From contig JANQPC010000100.1 of the NCBI GenBank assembly GCA_028285485.1, forward strand, positions 1 to 64,000: a DNA stretch of 64,000 nucleotides, written 5' to 3'. Each line of letters starts with the position of its first letter. The first letter of the stretch is position 1. A model generated the notes under the pieces. It was given only the letters and a program-made list of their open reading frames with translations. It was not told the DNA's origin and did not search any database. A program made the position numbers and the translations under genes. Positions 1 through 6,641 of the stretch are shown here, one piece after another. Source of the DNA: Paracoccaceae bacterium. Its GTDB lineage: Bacteria > Pseudomonadota > Alphaproteobacteria > Rhodobacterales > Rhodobacteraceae.

Positions 1-758
1 TGGTCACAGAACGCCGGATCGCGGATTGGGATGAACATCTTGCATTGCTCGATGCCTCCGAAGCCCCCTATTCGGTGGGCTGGATCGATGCCACGGCCAC
101 AGGCGCCGCGCTGGGGCGCGGGATTCTGGAGGAAGGCGAAACAGGCTCTGGCCTGGTGCCGCCGCCCAAACGGGTGAAACGCGTGCCCTTCGATGCGCCG
201 GGCTTTGCGCTGGCGCCCCCCGTGGTGCGCAGCTTCAACGCCGCCTATTGGCGCCGCGTGCCCGTGCATGGGCGCACGCTGGTCAAACGGATCAACGATT
301 TCTTCTTCCCGCTCGACAAGATCCACGATTGGAACCGGCTCTACGGCAAGGCGGGCTTCCATCAGTTCCAATGCGTCGTGCCCCTTGGCGCCGCCGAGGC
401 GCTGAAATCGATGTTGGAGACGATCGCCAAGGCCGGCGCGGCCTCTCCCCTGGCAGTTCTGAAACGCATGGGGCCCGGGCGCGCGGGGCTCATGTCTTTC
501 CCGATGGAGGGCTATACGCTCGCCGTGGATTTTCATGCCGGTGCGGCCACCGAACGGCTTGTCGCCCGGCTTGAGGCCGCCACGCTGGAGGCAGGGGGGC
601 GGATCTACCTCGCCAAGGATGCTCTGGCGCGTGCCGAGACGGCGCAGGCCATGTATCCCGCGCATGAGACATGGGCGAAGATCTGCGCCAAGCATGACCC
701 CGACGGCGTTCTGAAAACCGATCTGATCCGGCGCCTGCGCCTGCGGGGCGGGCCATGA
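1..758 (+). CDS. DprE1-like FAD-linked polyprenyl-phospho-ribose oxidase, C-terminal part (5' end outside window)
   Basis: The reading frame is open from base 3, so the gene starts upstream of the window and only the substrate/cap portion is seen. The block with PLDKIHDWNRLYG, followed by QFQCVVP, GGRIYLAKD and MYPAHETW, matches what I recall of the C-terminal half of DprE1, the FAD enzyme that oxidises C2 of decaprenyl-phospho-ribose. The lysine of the AKD motif is kept. The position of the mycobacterial Cys387 (NICVDF) reads YTLAVDF, so alanine replaces cysteine. It overlaps the next gene by ATGA, a SDR of the DprE2 type, which strongly supports the pair. The family also contains other aldonolactone-oxidase-like flavoenzymes, so the exact substrate is inferred. 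Confidence 0.75.
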   Translation, partial: VTERRIADWDEHLALLDASEAPYSVGWIDATATGAALGRGILEEGETGSGLVPPPKRVKRVPFDAPGFALAPPVVRSFNAAYWRRVPVHGRTLVKRINDFFFPLDKIHDWNRLYGKAGFHQFQCVVPLGAAEALKSMLETIAKAGAASPLAVLKRMGPGRAGLMSFPMEGYTLAVDFHAGAATERLVARLEAATLEAGGRIYLAKDALARAETAQAMYPAHETWAKICAKHDPDGVLKTDLIRRLRLRGGP

Positions 759-1492
759 GCGAAACCTGGATCATCCTTGGCGCGAGCTCGGCCATGGCGC
801 GGGCTTTGGCGCGCCAGGTGGCGGCCACGGGCGCCTCGGTGCTTCTGGGCGGGCGTGACGCGGCCGATATTGCCGCGCAGGCCGCAGATTGCGCGCTGCG
901 CGGTGCCCCTATCGCCGAAGCCTTCGCCTTCGATGCGCGCGATACAAGCGGCTACGCGGAAATCGTGGCCCGGGCGCGAAAAACCGAAGGCACCCTGAAC
1001 ATTGCCGTCTTCGTGGGCTCGATGCCCCCCCAGGGAGAGATCGATGCGGGCCCGAGCCTCATCGCCGGCACGGTTGCCGATAGCTTCACGGGCCCCGCGA
1101 CCCTTCTGCACATGCTCGCCCCGATCCTGGAGGAGCGCGGGGCAGGCACGATTGTAGGCGTGGGCAGCGTGGCGGGCGATCGCGGCCGCGTGGGCAACTA
1201 TGTCTACGGTGCCGCGAAGGCGGGGTTTCACACCTATCTCTCGGGCCTACGCAACCGCCTCACGCGCTCCGGCGCCCATGTGGTGACCGTGAAGCCCGGT
1301 TTTGTGGATACGGCGATGACCTGGGGGCTTGAGGGGATGTTCCTCGTGGCCCCCCCCGATGCCGTGGCGCGGGATATCCTGGCCGCCGTCAGCAAGCGGC
1401 GCGACGTGATCTACACACCCTTTTTCTGGCGCTGGATCATGCTGATTATCCGCGCGATTCCAGAGCGGATCTTCAAGATGCTCTCGATCTGA
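755..1492 (+). CDS. DprE2-like short-chain dehydrogenase
   Basis: 245 residues, classical SDR length. A Rossmann glycine-rich loop variant (GASSAMARA, about residues 9-17), the active-site serine in VGSVAG (about S138) and the YGAAK motif (Y151, K155) are all present. The C-terminus FFWRWIMLIIRAIPERIF is hydrophobic and basic, as in DprE2, which reduces decaprenyl-phospho-2-keto-arabinose at the membrane. The start overlaps the stop of the DprE1-like gene by four bases, so the two are translationally coupled. Together they would convert polyprenyl-phospho-ribose to polyprenyl-phospho-arabinose. Assignment rests on the pair; alone it would only be a generic SDR. Confidence 0.8.
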   Translation: MSETWIILGASSAMARALARQVAATGASVLLGGRDAADIAAQAADCALRGAPIAEAFAFDARDTSGYAEIVARARKTEGTLNIAVFVGSMPPQGEIDAGPSLIAGTVADSFTGPATLLHMLAPILEERGAGTIVGVGSVAGDRGRVGNYVYGAAKAGFHTYLSGLRNRLTRSGAHVVTVKPGFVDTAMTWGLEGMFLVAPPDAVARDILAAVSKRRDVIYTPFFWRWIMLIIRAIPERIFKMLSI

Positions 1493-1603
1493 GCAGGGTT
1501 GCGCGCATGCCGACAAAGGCGGCGCGTGCGCGGGGATTGTACGCCCAAGCGCGTGAATGCGCCCCAATTCGGTTTCGGCCTGGGCGGGAAACCGGAACAG
1601 CCC

Positions 1604-1615
1604 GGGAATATTCCC
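1604..1615. promoter_or_regulatory. perfect 12-bp palindrome
   Basis: GGGAATATTCCC is self-complementary and lies about 195 bp upstream of the first pilin start. It could be an operator. No regulator is identified, and a chance palindrome is not excluded. Confidence 0.25.
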
Positions 1616-1680
1616 TATTTTAATCAGATAGTTACATCCGCACGGCGGAAAAAGGACCAAATCCCTCAAATTTGCCCATA

Positions 1681-1733
1681 CCCGCCGAACTCCCGCCCGA
1701 TTCCGCGGCGTATATAGCGCCATGCCACGGCGG
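1681..1733 (+). promoter_or_regulatory. conserved pilin promoter module, copy 1
   Basis: It begins with CCCGCCGAACTCCCGCC, a direct CCCGCC repeat with an 11-bp period, and ends with CCACGGCGG. The same two blocks occur 44 bp apart before the second pilin gene (2268-2320). The end of this module lies 75 bp before the start codon. The 11-bp repeat period suggests an activator binding on one DNA face; this is inference. Confidence 0.5.
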
Positions 1734-1808
1734 CAATCGGGTTTGAACCACATGGCCCGGACGACCAGCCAGGTGAGTTCGAAACGAAGAGCGGAATGGA
1801 GTACAGTT

Positions 1809-1991
1809 ATGGACAAGTTGAAGCTTGCGAAGCGCTTCCAGAAAGATGAAGACGGCGCTGTTACGGTGGACTGGGTTGTGCTGACCGCAGCCATCGTGGG
1901 CCTCGCGATCGCGGTGATTGCCTCGGTGCGCGGCGGCGTGAACAGCCTCGGCCAGAACATTTCTGAGCGCATCGAATCCCAGATGCAGTAA
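1809..1991 (+). CDS. Flp-like type IVb pilin, copy 1 (atypical D-W motif)
   Basis: 60 residues. I chose ATG 1809 because GGAG lies just upstream and because the second pilin begins identically; a longer open frame reaches back to 1722. A basic leader ends at G16, followed by AVTVDWVVLTAA and a hydrophobic helix, then a short polar tail with SLGQNISERIESQMQ. Layout and size fit Flp pilins, which are cut after G and normally carry E5-Y6 in the mature chain; here those positions are D21 and W22 of the precursor. It is 52/60 identical to the next gene. It sits directly upstream of cpaB and the Tad machinery and is followed by a strong terminator. Pilin identity is inferred from size, motif and context. 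Confidence 0.75.
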   Translation: MDKLKLAKRFQKDEDGAVTVDWVVLTAAIVGLAIAVIASVRGGVNSLGQNISERIESQMQ

Positions 1992-2041
1992 TCTGGCTTT
2001 TGCCAGATATCGGCCCTCGGGCCTGAGATATCCCCAAGCCG

Positions 2042-2080
2042 AAACCGGCCGCGACCTTCGGGTTGTGGCCGGTTTTTTTT
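2042..2080 (+). terminator. rho-independent terminator after pilin 1
   Basis: AAACCGGCC (2042-2050) pairs perfectly with GGCCGGTTT, and the stem extends inward through GCGACC/GGTTGT with two G-U pairs to a UUCG tetraloop. It ends in eight T. This isolates the first pilin as a short, stable monocistronic transcript. Confidence 0.9.
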
Positions 2081-2267
2081 CTGGGCCACTGGAAATCACG
2101 GCGCGCGCCCGGCGGCACAAAGGCGATTGTCACGGCCTGGATAACGAAGCCCGCGCGCCGGTGAGATTAGTTCTTGAGAGATTCGCAGATCGCATGTTTT
2201 TCTATTTTATTTCATGCGCTTGGGCGGAAACCGGAAAAAACTTACAAATTGCTAAAATGGTCTGATC

Positions 2268-2320
2268 CCCGCCAAACTCTCGCCAGAATCAGAAGTCTTT
2301 CTACCCTCACACCACGGCGG
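2268..2320 (+). promoter_or_regulatory. conserved pilin promoter module, copy 2
   Basis: CCCGCCAAACTCTCGCC followed by CCACGGCGG, at the same 44-bp offset as in copy 1 (1681-1733). It ends 72 bp before the start of pilin 2, against 75 bp for pilin 1. The intervening bases have diverged, which points to selection on the two blocks. Confidence 0.5.
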
Positions 2321-2392
2321 TACTTGGTCACTTAAGTAATCCTCCGAATGCAGCTGTGGGTATGGAACAGTAGAGTGGAACGGAGACTAACA

Positions 2393-2575
2393 ATGGACTT
2401 TCTTAAGCTTTCGAAGCGTTTTCGCAAAGACGAAGACGGCGCCGTTACGGTGGACTGGGTTGTGCTGACCGCTGCCCTGGTTGGCCTCGGCATTGCTGTG
2501 ATCGCCTCGGTTCGTGAAGGCGTGAACAACCTCGGCCAAAACATTTCCGAGCGCGTTGAATCGCAGATGCAGTAA
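2393..2575 (+). CDS. Flp-like type IVb pilin, copy 2 (atypical D-W motif)
   Basis: 60 residues, a close paralogue of the preceding gene: the leader ends in KDEDG at residue 16, then AVTVDWVVLTAA and the same C-terminal SERVESQMQ. ATG 2393 has CGGAG eight bases upstream. The Glu5 of ordinary Flp pilins is Asp21 of the precursor, and Trp replaces Tyr. Differences from copy 1 are few and conservative, plus Gly-to-Glu in the tail. It has its own copy of the promoter module. The region after it (2576-2771) has small hairpins but no clear T-run, so read-through into pilin 3 is possible. Confidence 0.75.
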   Translation: MDFLKLSKRFRKDEDGAVTVDWVVLTAALVGLGIAVIASVREGVNNLGQNISERVESQMQ

Positions 2576-2693
2576 GGCTGGCTGATGCCAGCTGAGCCCA
2601 CCGGATCAGGTGGCGCATCGACCAAGAAAAACAATCGGGCCGCTTCCTTACCGGGCGCGGCCTGATGCTTGCCAGGGGGCTGAATTTTCATAT

Positions 2694-2713
2694 CGCGAAC
2701 ACTGTATTTCGCG
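2694..2713. promoter_or_regulatory. inverted repeat before pilin 3
   Basis: CGCGAA-N8-TTCGCG, 59 bp before the start of the third pilin gene. Geometry is that of a dimeric regulator site. The 196-bp gap that holds it lacks the promoter module seen before pilins 1 and 2, so this gene may be controlled differently. Confidence 0.3.
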
Positions 2714-2771
2714 GACCTTGGGTAAGAGCGGCAGGCCCGATGCGGGCCGCCGGCGAAGAAGGAGGAACGGC

Positions 2772-2957
2772 ATGTTCGGCTATCCGACGCGTTTCCAGAG
2801 GGAAGAAGACGGGGCAGTAACGGTTGATTGGGTTGTGGTGACAGCCGCGATCGCCGGGATCGGAGTGGCCCTTGTGCTGAACATCCAGGCCGGTGCAACC
2901 GACACCGCCGATGGGATCGGCAACTTCGTCTCCGAACAACGGGTTCTTCTCGATTGA
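2772..2957 (+). CDS. third Flp-like pilin or pseudopilin
   Basis: 61 residues from ATG 2772, with a strong GGAGG eight bases upstream. The leader MFGYPTRFQREEDG ends at G14, then AVTVDWVVVTAA is shared with the two pilins. The rest has diverged: the helix runs on as IAGIGVALVLNIQAG and the tail ends in VSEQRVLLD. It keeps the Asp19-Trp20 variant of the Flp processing motif. The divergent tail suggests a minor pilin or initiator rather than a second bulk subunit. The next gene is cpaB, 263 bp downstream, with no obvious terminator between. Confidence 0.7.
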   Translation: MFGYPTRFQREEDGAVTVDWVVVTAAIAGIGVALVLNIQAGATDTADGIGNFVSEQRVLLD

Positions 2958-3220
2958 CCTGCCCGCCGGGCCGCCCATGCGAGGGCTTGGCCCGATGACC
3001 TCTCCGGCCTGACAAGCGGCACCGCGCCGCCGGGCCCGGCACAGCGATCACAGTTCCGTGGGCCGCCCGAAACCGCAGCGTTTTCAGCGGTTCGGCGCCT
3101 GAAAGACCCAGATCGCTCCACGCTTATGCCACAATTTGCAGAAAAAACGGGTGGCGGAGAAGTCCGCGCCCCGCGGCGCATGTGACGCGCGGCTGCGGTT
3201 TGAAATGGAAAGGATACGTT

Positions 3221-4075
3221 ATGCGTGTTGTGTTTGGTTTGGTCCTTCTCCTTGGGCTGGGGCTTGCGGGTTTCGCAGTTTACATGGCGCAGGACTACAT
3301 TAATGCCCACGAGGCAGCGCTGGCGAAGGAACGCGAAGCGCGCAAGGAGATCGTGCCGACGACGGAAGTGATCGTCAGCACGCGTGCGATCCGCTACGGT
3401 GATCGCTTGCAACAGAATTATGTGCGCACGGTGCGCTGGCCCACGAATGCGGTTCCCTCGGGCGCCTTCACATCGATGGAGCAGCTGTTCCCGGAAGGCG
3501 GCGAAGAGCTGCGCACGGTGCTGCGCGCGATGGAAAAGGATGAGGCGATCCTCGCGGTTAAGGTCACAAATCCGGGCGAGGATGCCGGCGTTTCCTCAAA
3601 GCTGGCCCCCGGCATGCGCGCCTTCGCGCTGCGGGTTGACGTGGCCTCGGGCGTTTCGGGCTTTCTGCGCCCGGGCGACCGCGTGGATGTCTGGTGGACA
3701 GGCCGCGGCGTTGGCGATGCGGCCGGGCGGAGCGATATCACTCGCCTGATCGAAGCCGGCGTTAAGCTGATCGCCGTTGACCAATCGGTGGACGAAGATC
3801 GCAACAACCCGATCGTGGCTCGCACCGTGACCGTTGAGGCCACGCCCAAGCAGGTCGCCTCGCTCGCCCAGGCCCAGGCAACGGGCCGCCTTCAGCTTTC
3901 GCTGGTGGGCGCGCAGGATGACGATATCGCCGCGGGATCGATCCAGGTGGACCAGACGGATGTTCTGGGCATCGAAGAGCGTGTGGTGACCGCCAAGCCC
4001 AAGGAGCGGGTGTGCACCGTGCGGACGCGCCGGGGCGCCGAGGTTGTGGAAATTCCGATCCCCTGCACCAACTGA
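3221..4075 (+). CDS. cpaB: Flp pilus assembly protein CpaB (RcpC)
   Basis: 284 residues from ATG 3221, preceded by GGAAAGGA; the frame is open back to 3182 but without a better site. An N-terminal membrane anchor (about residues 2-23) precedes a short charged stretch. An SAF-like domain follows (about 48-115, TTEVIVSTRAIRYGDRL), then the RcpC/CpaB core with ALRVDVASGVSGFLRPGDRV and WWTGRG. A late Cys pair (residues about 270 and 282) could form a disulfide in the periplasm. CpaB works with the secretin CpaC in the outer part of Tad pilus machines. A strong terminator follows, so most transcripts end before cpaC. Confidence 0.9.
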   Translation: MRVVFGLVLLLGLGLAGFAVYMAQDYINAHEAALAKEREARKEIVPTTEVIVSTRAIRYGDRLQQNYVRTVRWPTNAVPSGAFTSMEQLFPEGGEELRTVLRAMEKDEAILAVKVTNPGEDAGVSSKLAPGMRAFALRVDVASGVSGFLRPGDRVDVWWTGRGVGDAAGRSDITRLIEAGVKLIAVDQSVDEDRNNPIVARTVTVEATPKQVASLAQAQATGRLQLSLVGAQDDDIAAGSIQVDQTDVLGIEERVVTAKPKERVCTVRTRRGAEVVEIPIPCTN

Positions 4076-4094
4076 CGGCATCGTGAAATCTGAC

Positions 4095-4130
4095 AAAAGC
4101 GCCCCAACCCCTTGGGGCGCTTTTCTTTTT
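4095..4130 (+). terminator. rho-independent terminator after cpaB
   Basis: AAAAGCGCCCCAA pairs perfectly with TTGGGGCGCTTTT around a CCCC loop, followed by CTTTTT. It separates the pilin-cpaB transcript from cpaC. Confidence 0.9.
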
Positions 4131-4284
4131 GGGCCTCGCGGATTTTCGCGTGTGTTGCCCCGCTGCACATAAGGCGGCGCGGGCAACGGTTTGATTCTTG
4201 CAAAAAATTGCGCTGTGCAGCATGTTCGGCGCAAATCCGGGCAGCAAATGACCCGGCCCATATCGTGATCAAGAGGCAGGTCAC

Positions 4285-5709
4285 ATGCATATCGACAGAT
4301 TTTTGAAGGCCGCCCTTACGGGCGCCGCACTTGTTCTTGCAGGGTTGAATTCGGCGGCAGCGCAGGATCTGCGCGTGCTGAGGGGCGAGGCTTCCGGCAG
4401 CCTGGTGGTTCCGGTGAACCGCGCGGTGGTGGTGGAAGCGGAGACGGCCTTTGCCGAACTCTCGATCGCCAACCCGGGCATTGCAGACATCTCTACGCTC
4501 TCGGATCGCACGATCTACGTGCTGGGCCGTGCGCCCGGGCGCACGACGATGACGCTTCTGGGCCCCGAGGGGAACCTGATCGCGAATATCGAAGTGCAGG
4601 TCACGCCCGATATCGCGGAATTCAAGGAACGGCTCCGCCAGATTCTGCCCGGCGAGCCCATCGAAGTGCGCACCGCCAATGACGGTATCGTGCTCTCGGG
4701 CACCGTATCCTCGATCACGCGGCTCGATCGCGCGCTGGAGCTTGCGGGCCGCTACGCCCCGGGCCGGGTTCTGAACATGATGAGCGTGGGCGGCACCCAG
4801 CAGGTGATGCTAAAGGTGCGCTTTGCAGAGATGGAACGCTCGGTCGCCAAGGCGCTTGAAGCCGGCATCACCGCCATCGAAGCGGGCTCTGAAAGCGGGA
4901 TCACGATCGCGGGCGGCAGCGGCTCGCTCACATCGGGCAACACGCCCGGTACCGGCGGCACGCTTTCGCTGAACCCCGAGGCGCTGGGCCAGATGAGCCT
5001 CGGCTTCAACGTGGGCAGCGTAGGTTTCAACGTGCTGGTGGAGGCGCTGGAAACGAAGGGCCTGATCCGCACGCTTTCCGAGCCGAACCTCACAGCGCTT
5101 TCAGGGCAGGACGCGACCTTCCTGGCGGGCGGCGAATACCCGGTACCGGTGGTGGATGACGATGGCAATGTCAGCGTGGAATTCCGCCCCTTCGGCGTGG
5201 GCCTCAACTTCACGCCGCGCGTGGTGGATGAAGACATCATCAACCTCGAACTCACCGCCTCGGTCTCGGGCCTCGACCCCACGGTTGTGGTGCAGCAGAA
5301 CGGGTTCGCGATCAACGGCTTCCGCCGCCGCGAAACCTCTACCGTGGTGGAGATGCGCGATGGCGAAAGCTTCGCAATCGCGGGCCTTCTGCAGGACGAT
5401 TTTCAGGATCTCGTGGGCCAGGTGCCCTGGCTGGGCGATATCCCCGTGCTGGGCGCGCTGTTCCGCAGCGCCGATTTTGAGCGCCGGCAATCGGAGCTTG
5501 TGATCATCGTTACACCGCATCTGGTGACCCCGGTGCGCGGCGAGGCGCTGATGCTTTCGACCGATCGGGTGCGCCCGCCCTCGGAAAGCGAGTTGTTCCT
5601 TCTTGGCCGCACGTCTTCGCAGGAAGGCGCCCGCACGCCCACCCAAGGCGCAGCAGGCGAAGTGGCCAAGCAGGAATTCAATGGGTCCTACGGCTACGTG
5701 ATGGAGTGA
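4285..5709 (+). CDS. cpaC: Tad pilus outer-membrane secretin CpaC (RcpA)
   Basis: 474 residues. A signal peptide (about 1-27, ending SAAAQ) is followed by the CpaC N-terminal domain (about 30-110, with VPVNRAVVVEAE and YVLGRAPGRTTMTLLG) and a BON-like segment. The secretin core runs from about 165 to 415, with the typical VPWLGDIPVLGALF near the C-terminus and VIIVTPHLVTP closing the barrel domain. It forms the outer-membrane gate for Flp fibres. GAGGCAGG lies just before the ATG. It is followed directly by the OmpA-type lipoprotein, whose RBS overlaps its stop. Confidence 0.93.
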   Translation: MHIDRFLKAALTGAALVLAGLNSAAAQDLRVLRGEASGSLVVPVNRAVVVEAETAFAELSIANPGIADISTLSDRTIYVLGRAPGRTTMTLLGPEGNLIANIEVQVTPDIAEFKERLRQILPGEPIEVRTANDGIVLSGTVSSITRLDRALELAGRYAPGRVLNMMSVGGTQQVMLKVRFAEMERSVAKALEAGITAIEAGSESGITIAGGSGSLTSGNTPGTGGTLSLNPEALGQMSLGFNVGSVGFNVLVEALETKGLIRTLSEPNLTALSGQDATFLAGGEYPVPVVDDDGNVSVEFRPFGVGLNFTPRVVDEDIINLELTASVSGLDPTVVVQQNGFAINGFRRRETSTVVEMRDGESFAIAGLLQDDFQDLVGQVPWLGDIPVLGALFRSADFERRQSELVIIVTPHLVTPVRGEALMLSTDRVRPPSESELFLLGRTSSQEGARTPTQGAAGEVAKQEFNGSYGYVME

Positions 5710-5714
5710 TTAAG

Positions 5715-6392
5715 ATGCCCGGTACGCTGAAAACGATCCTCCTGTCCGGCTGCGCGCTGGGCCTGGTGGCCTGCACGAGCTCTGAGATTACCTCGAGCGG
5801 CCAGCCCTTCGATACCCGCAGCGGCGAGGCCGGCGCGTTCCTCGATGAAGGCGGGTTCGGCGAACCCACGCTGAACAACCAGCTTGTTCAGACGGGCGAG
5901 CGCAACTTCATCATCGATCTCAACAAGCGCTTCAGCCAGGAAGTGCCCACGATGGTGACCTTCGCCTTCGACAGTGCGGTGATCGACGGCGCGGCGCGCG
6001 CCACGCTTGATCAGCAGGCAGCCTGGATCAAACGGTTCCCGCAAGTGCGCTTCAAGGTTTTCGGCCACACCGATCTGGTCGGCAGCGAGACCTATAACAA
6101 AGCGCTTGGCCTGCGCCGGGCCCGGGCGGTGGTGAACTATCTCGTGCGCCACGGCATCAGCCGGTCGCGCCTGGAAGCCGTTGTTTCCTTTGGCGAAACC
6201 CAGCCGCTGATTGTGACAGAGGGGCGCGAACAGCGAAACCGCCGCACGGTGACGGAAGTCTCCGGCCTGATCCAGCCCGAAGGCACGCCGCTCAACGGCA
6301 AGTTTGCCCGCGAGATCTTCCGCGGCTACGTGCCCAGCGCCGCTGAGGTGCAAAGCGATGGCGGTGTTACGGGCGGTGCCGCACCCGGTTAA
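5715..6392 (+). CDS. OmpA-family lipoprotein of the Tad locus
   Basis: 225 residues from ATG 5715, with GGAG nine bases before it; GTG 5706 is an alternative start. A lipoprotein signal ends in the lipobox LVAC (Cys20). After a linker, an OmpA/MotB peptidoglycan-binding domain spans about 70-190, with FKVFGHTDLVGSETYNKALG and RRARAVV. The tail is Gly/Ala-rich. It occupies the slot where many Tad loci carry the CpaD lipoprotein, so it may help anchor or target the CpaC secretin to the cell wall. That role is inferred from position; the OmpA domain is clear. Confidence 0.85.
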   Translation: MPGTLKTILLSGCALGLVACTSSEITSSGQPFDTRSGEAGAFLDEGGFGEPTLNNQLVQTGERNFIIDLNKRFSQEVPTMVTFAFDSAVIDGAARATLDQQAAWIKRFPQVRFKVFGHTDLVGSETYNKALGLRRARAVVNYLVRHGISRSRLEAVVSFGETQPLIVTEGREQRNRRTVTEVSGLIQPEGTPLNGKFAREIFRGYVPSAAEVQSDGGVTGGAAPG

Positions 6393-6414
6393 ACGCCGGT
6401 TAAATTAAGGTTAC
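6389..6414 (+). promoter_or_regulatory. tandem CtrA-like half-sites before cpaE
   Basis: Three half-sites at an 11-bp period: TTAA (6389), TTAA (6400) and TTAC (6411), giving one exact TTAA-N7-TTAA and one TTAA-N7-TTAC. The first overlaps the stop of the OmpA gene. CtrA is the alphaproteobacterial cell-cycle response regulator, which is known to affect motility and pili. The sites are 228 bp upstream of the cpaE start, with a terminator-like hairpin between. Confidence 0.55.
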
Positions 6415-6425
6415 CGCCGTCTCAC

Positions 6426-6449
6426 AAAACCGAATAATTTCGGTTTTTT
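6426..6449 (+). terminator. rho-independent terminator after the OmpA lipoprotein gene
   Basis: AAAACCGAA (6426-6434) pairs perfectly with TTCGGTTTT (6439-6447) around a TAAT loop, ending in six T. It closes the cpaC-OmpA unit. The T-run is clean, but the stem is AT-rich at its base. Confidence 0.7.
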
Positions 6450-6641
6450 AGCCTCAATGTCGCCAACATTGAAGGCCAGCTTCACCCTAGGTAGCGGTGT
6501 GCGCGATTCTGGGTTCGCCCCGGGTTGCGCGCGTTGGCGCCGGCGGGATTTTCCGCCTTTGAGACCAAGGCGAAAGCAACGGTCACTGGGGCATCACGAA
6601 CCTTCCGCCAGCGCGTTGTAAGTGGAAGGACGTGAGGCAAC

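Larger units (their letters stand above)
1493..1808. other. intergenic region before the first pilin gene
   Basis: 316 bp without a credible gene; the open frames here lack coding character. It holds a perfect 12-bp palindrome GGGAATATTCCC (1604-1615), an AT-rich stretch with TTAATCAGATAGTTAC (1618-1633, a TTAA/TTAC pair with N8, not the N7 of CtrA), and the 53-bp module 1681-1733 that recurs before the second pilin. TATATA at about 1711-1716 is a possible -10 element. Confidence 0.5.
1992..2392. other. intergenic region between pilin 1 and pilin 2
   Basis: 401 bp with a strong terminator at its start (2042-2080) and the second copy of the pilin promoter module near its end (2268-2320). In between is AT-richer DNA (about 2190-2260) compatible with an UP element or regulator sites. 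I see no gene. Confidence 0.6.
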
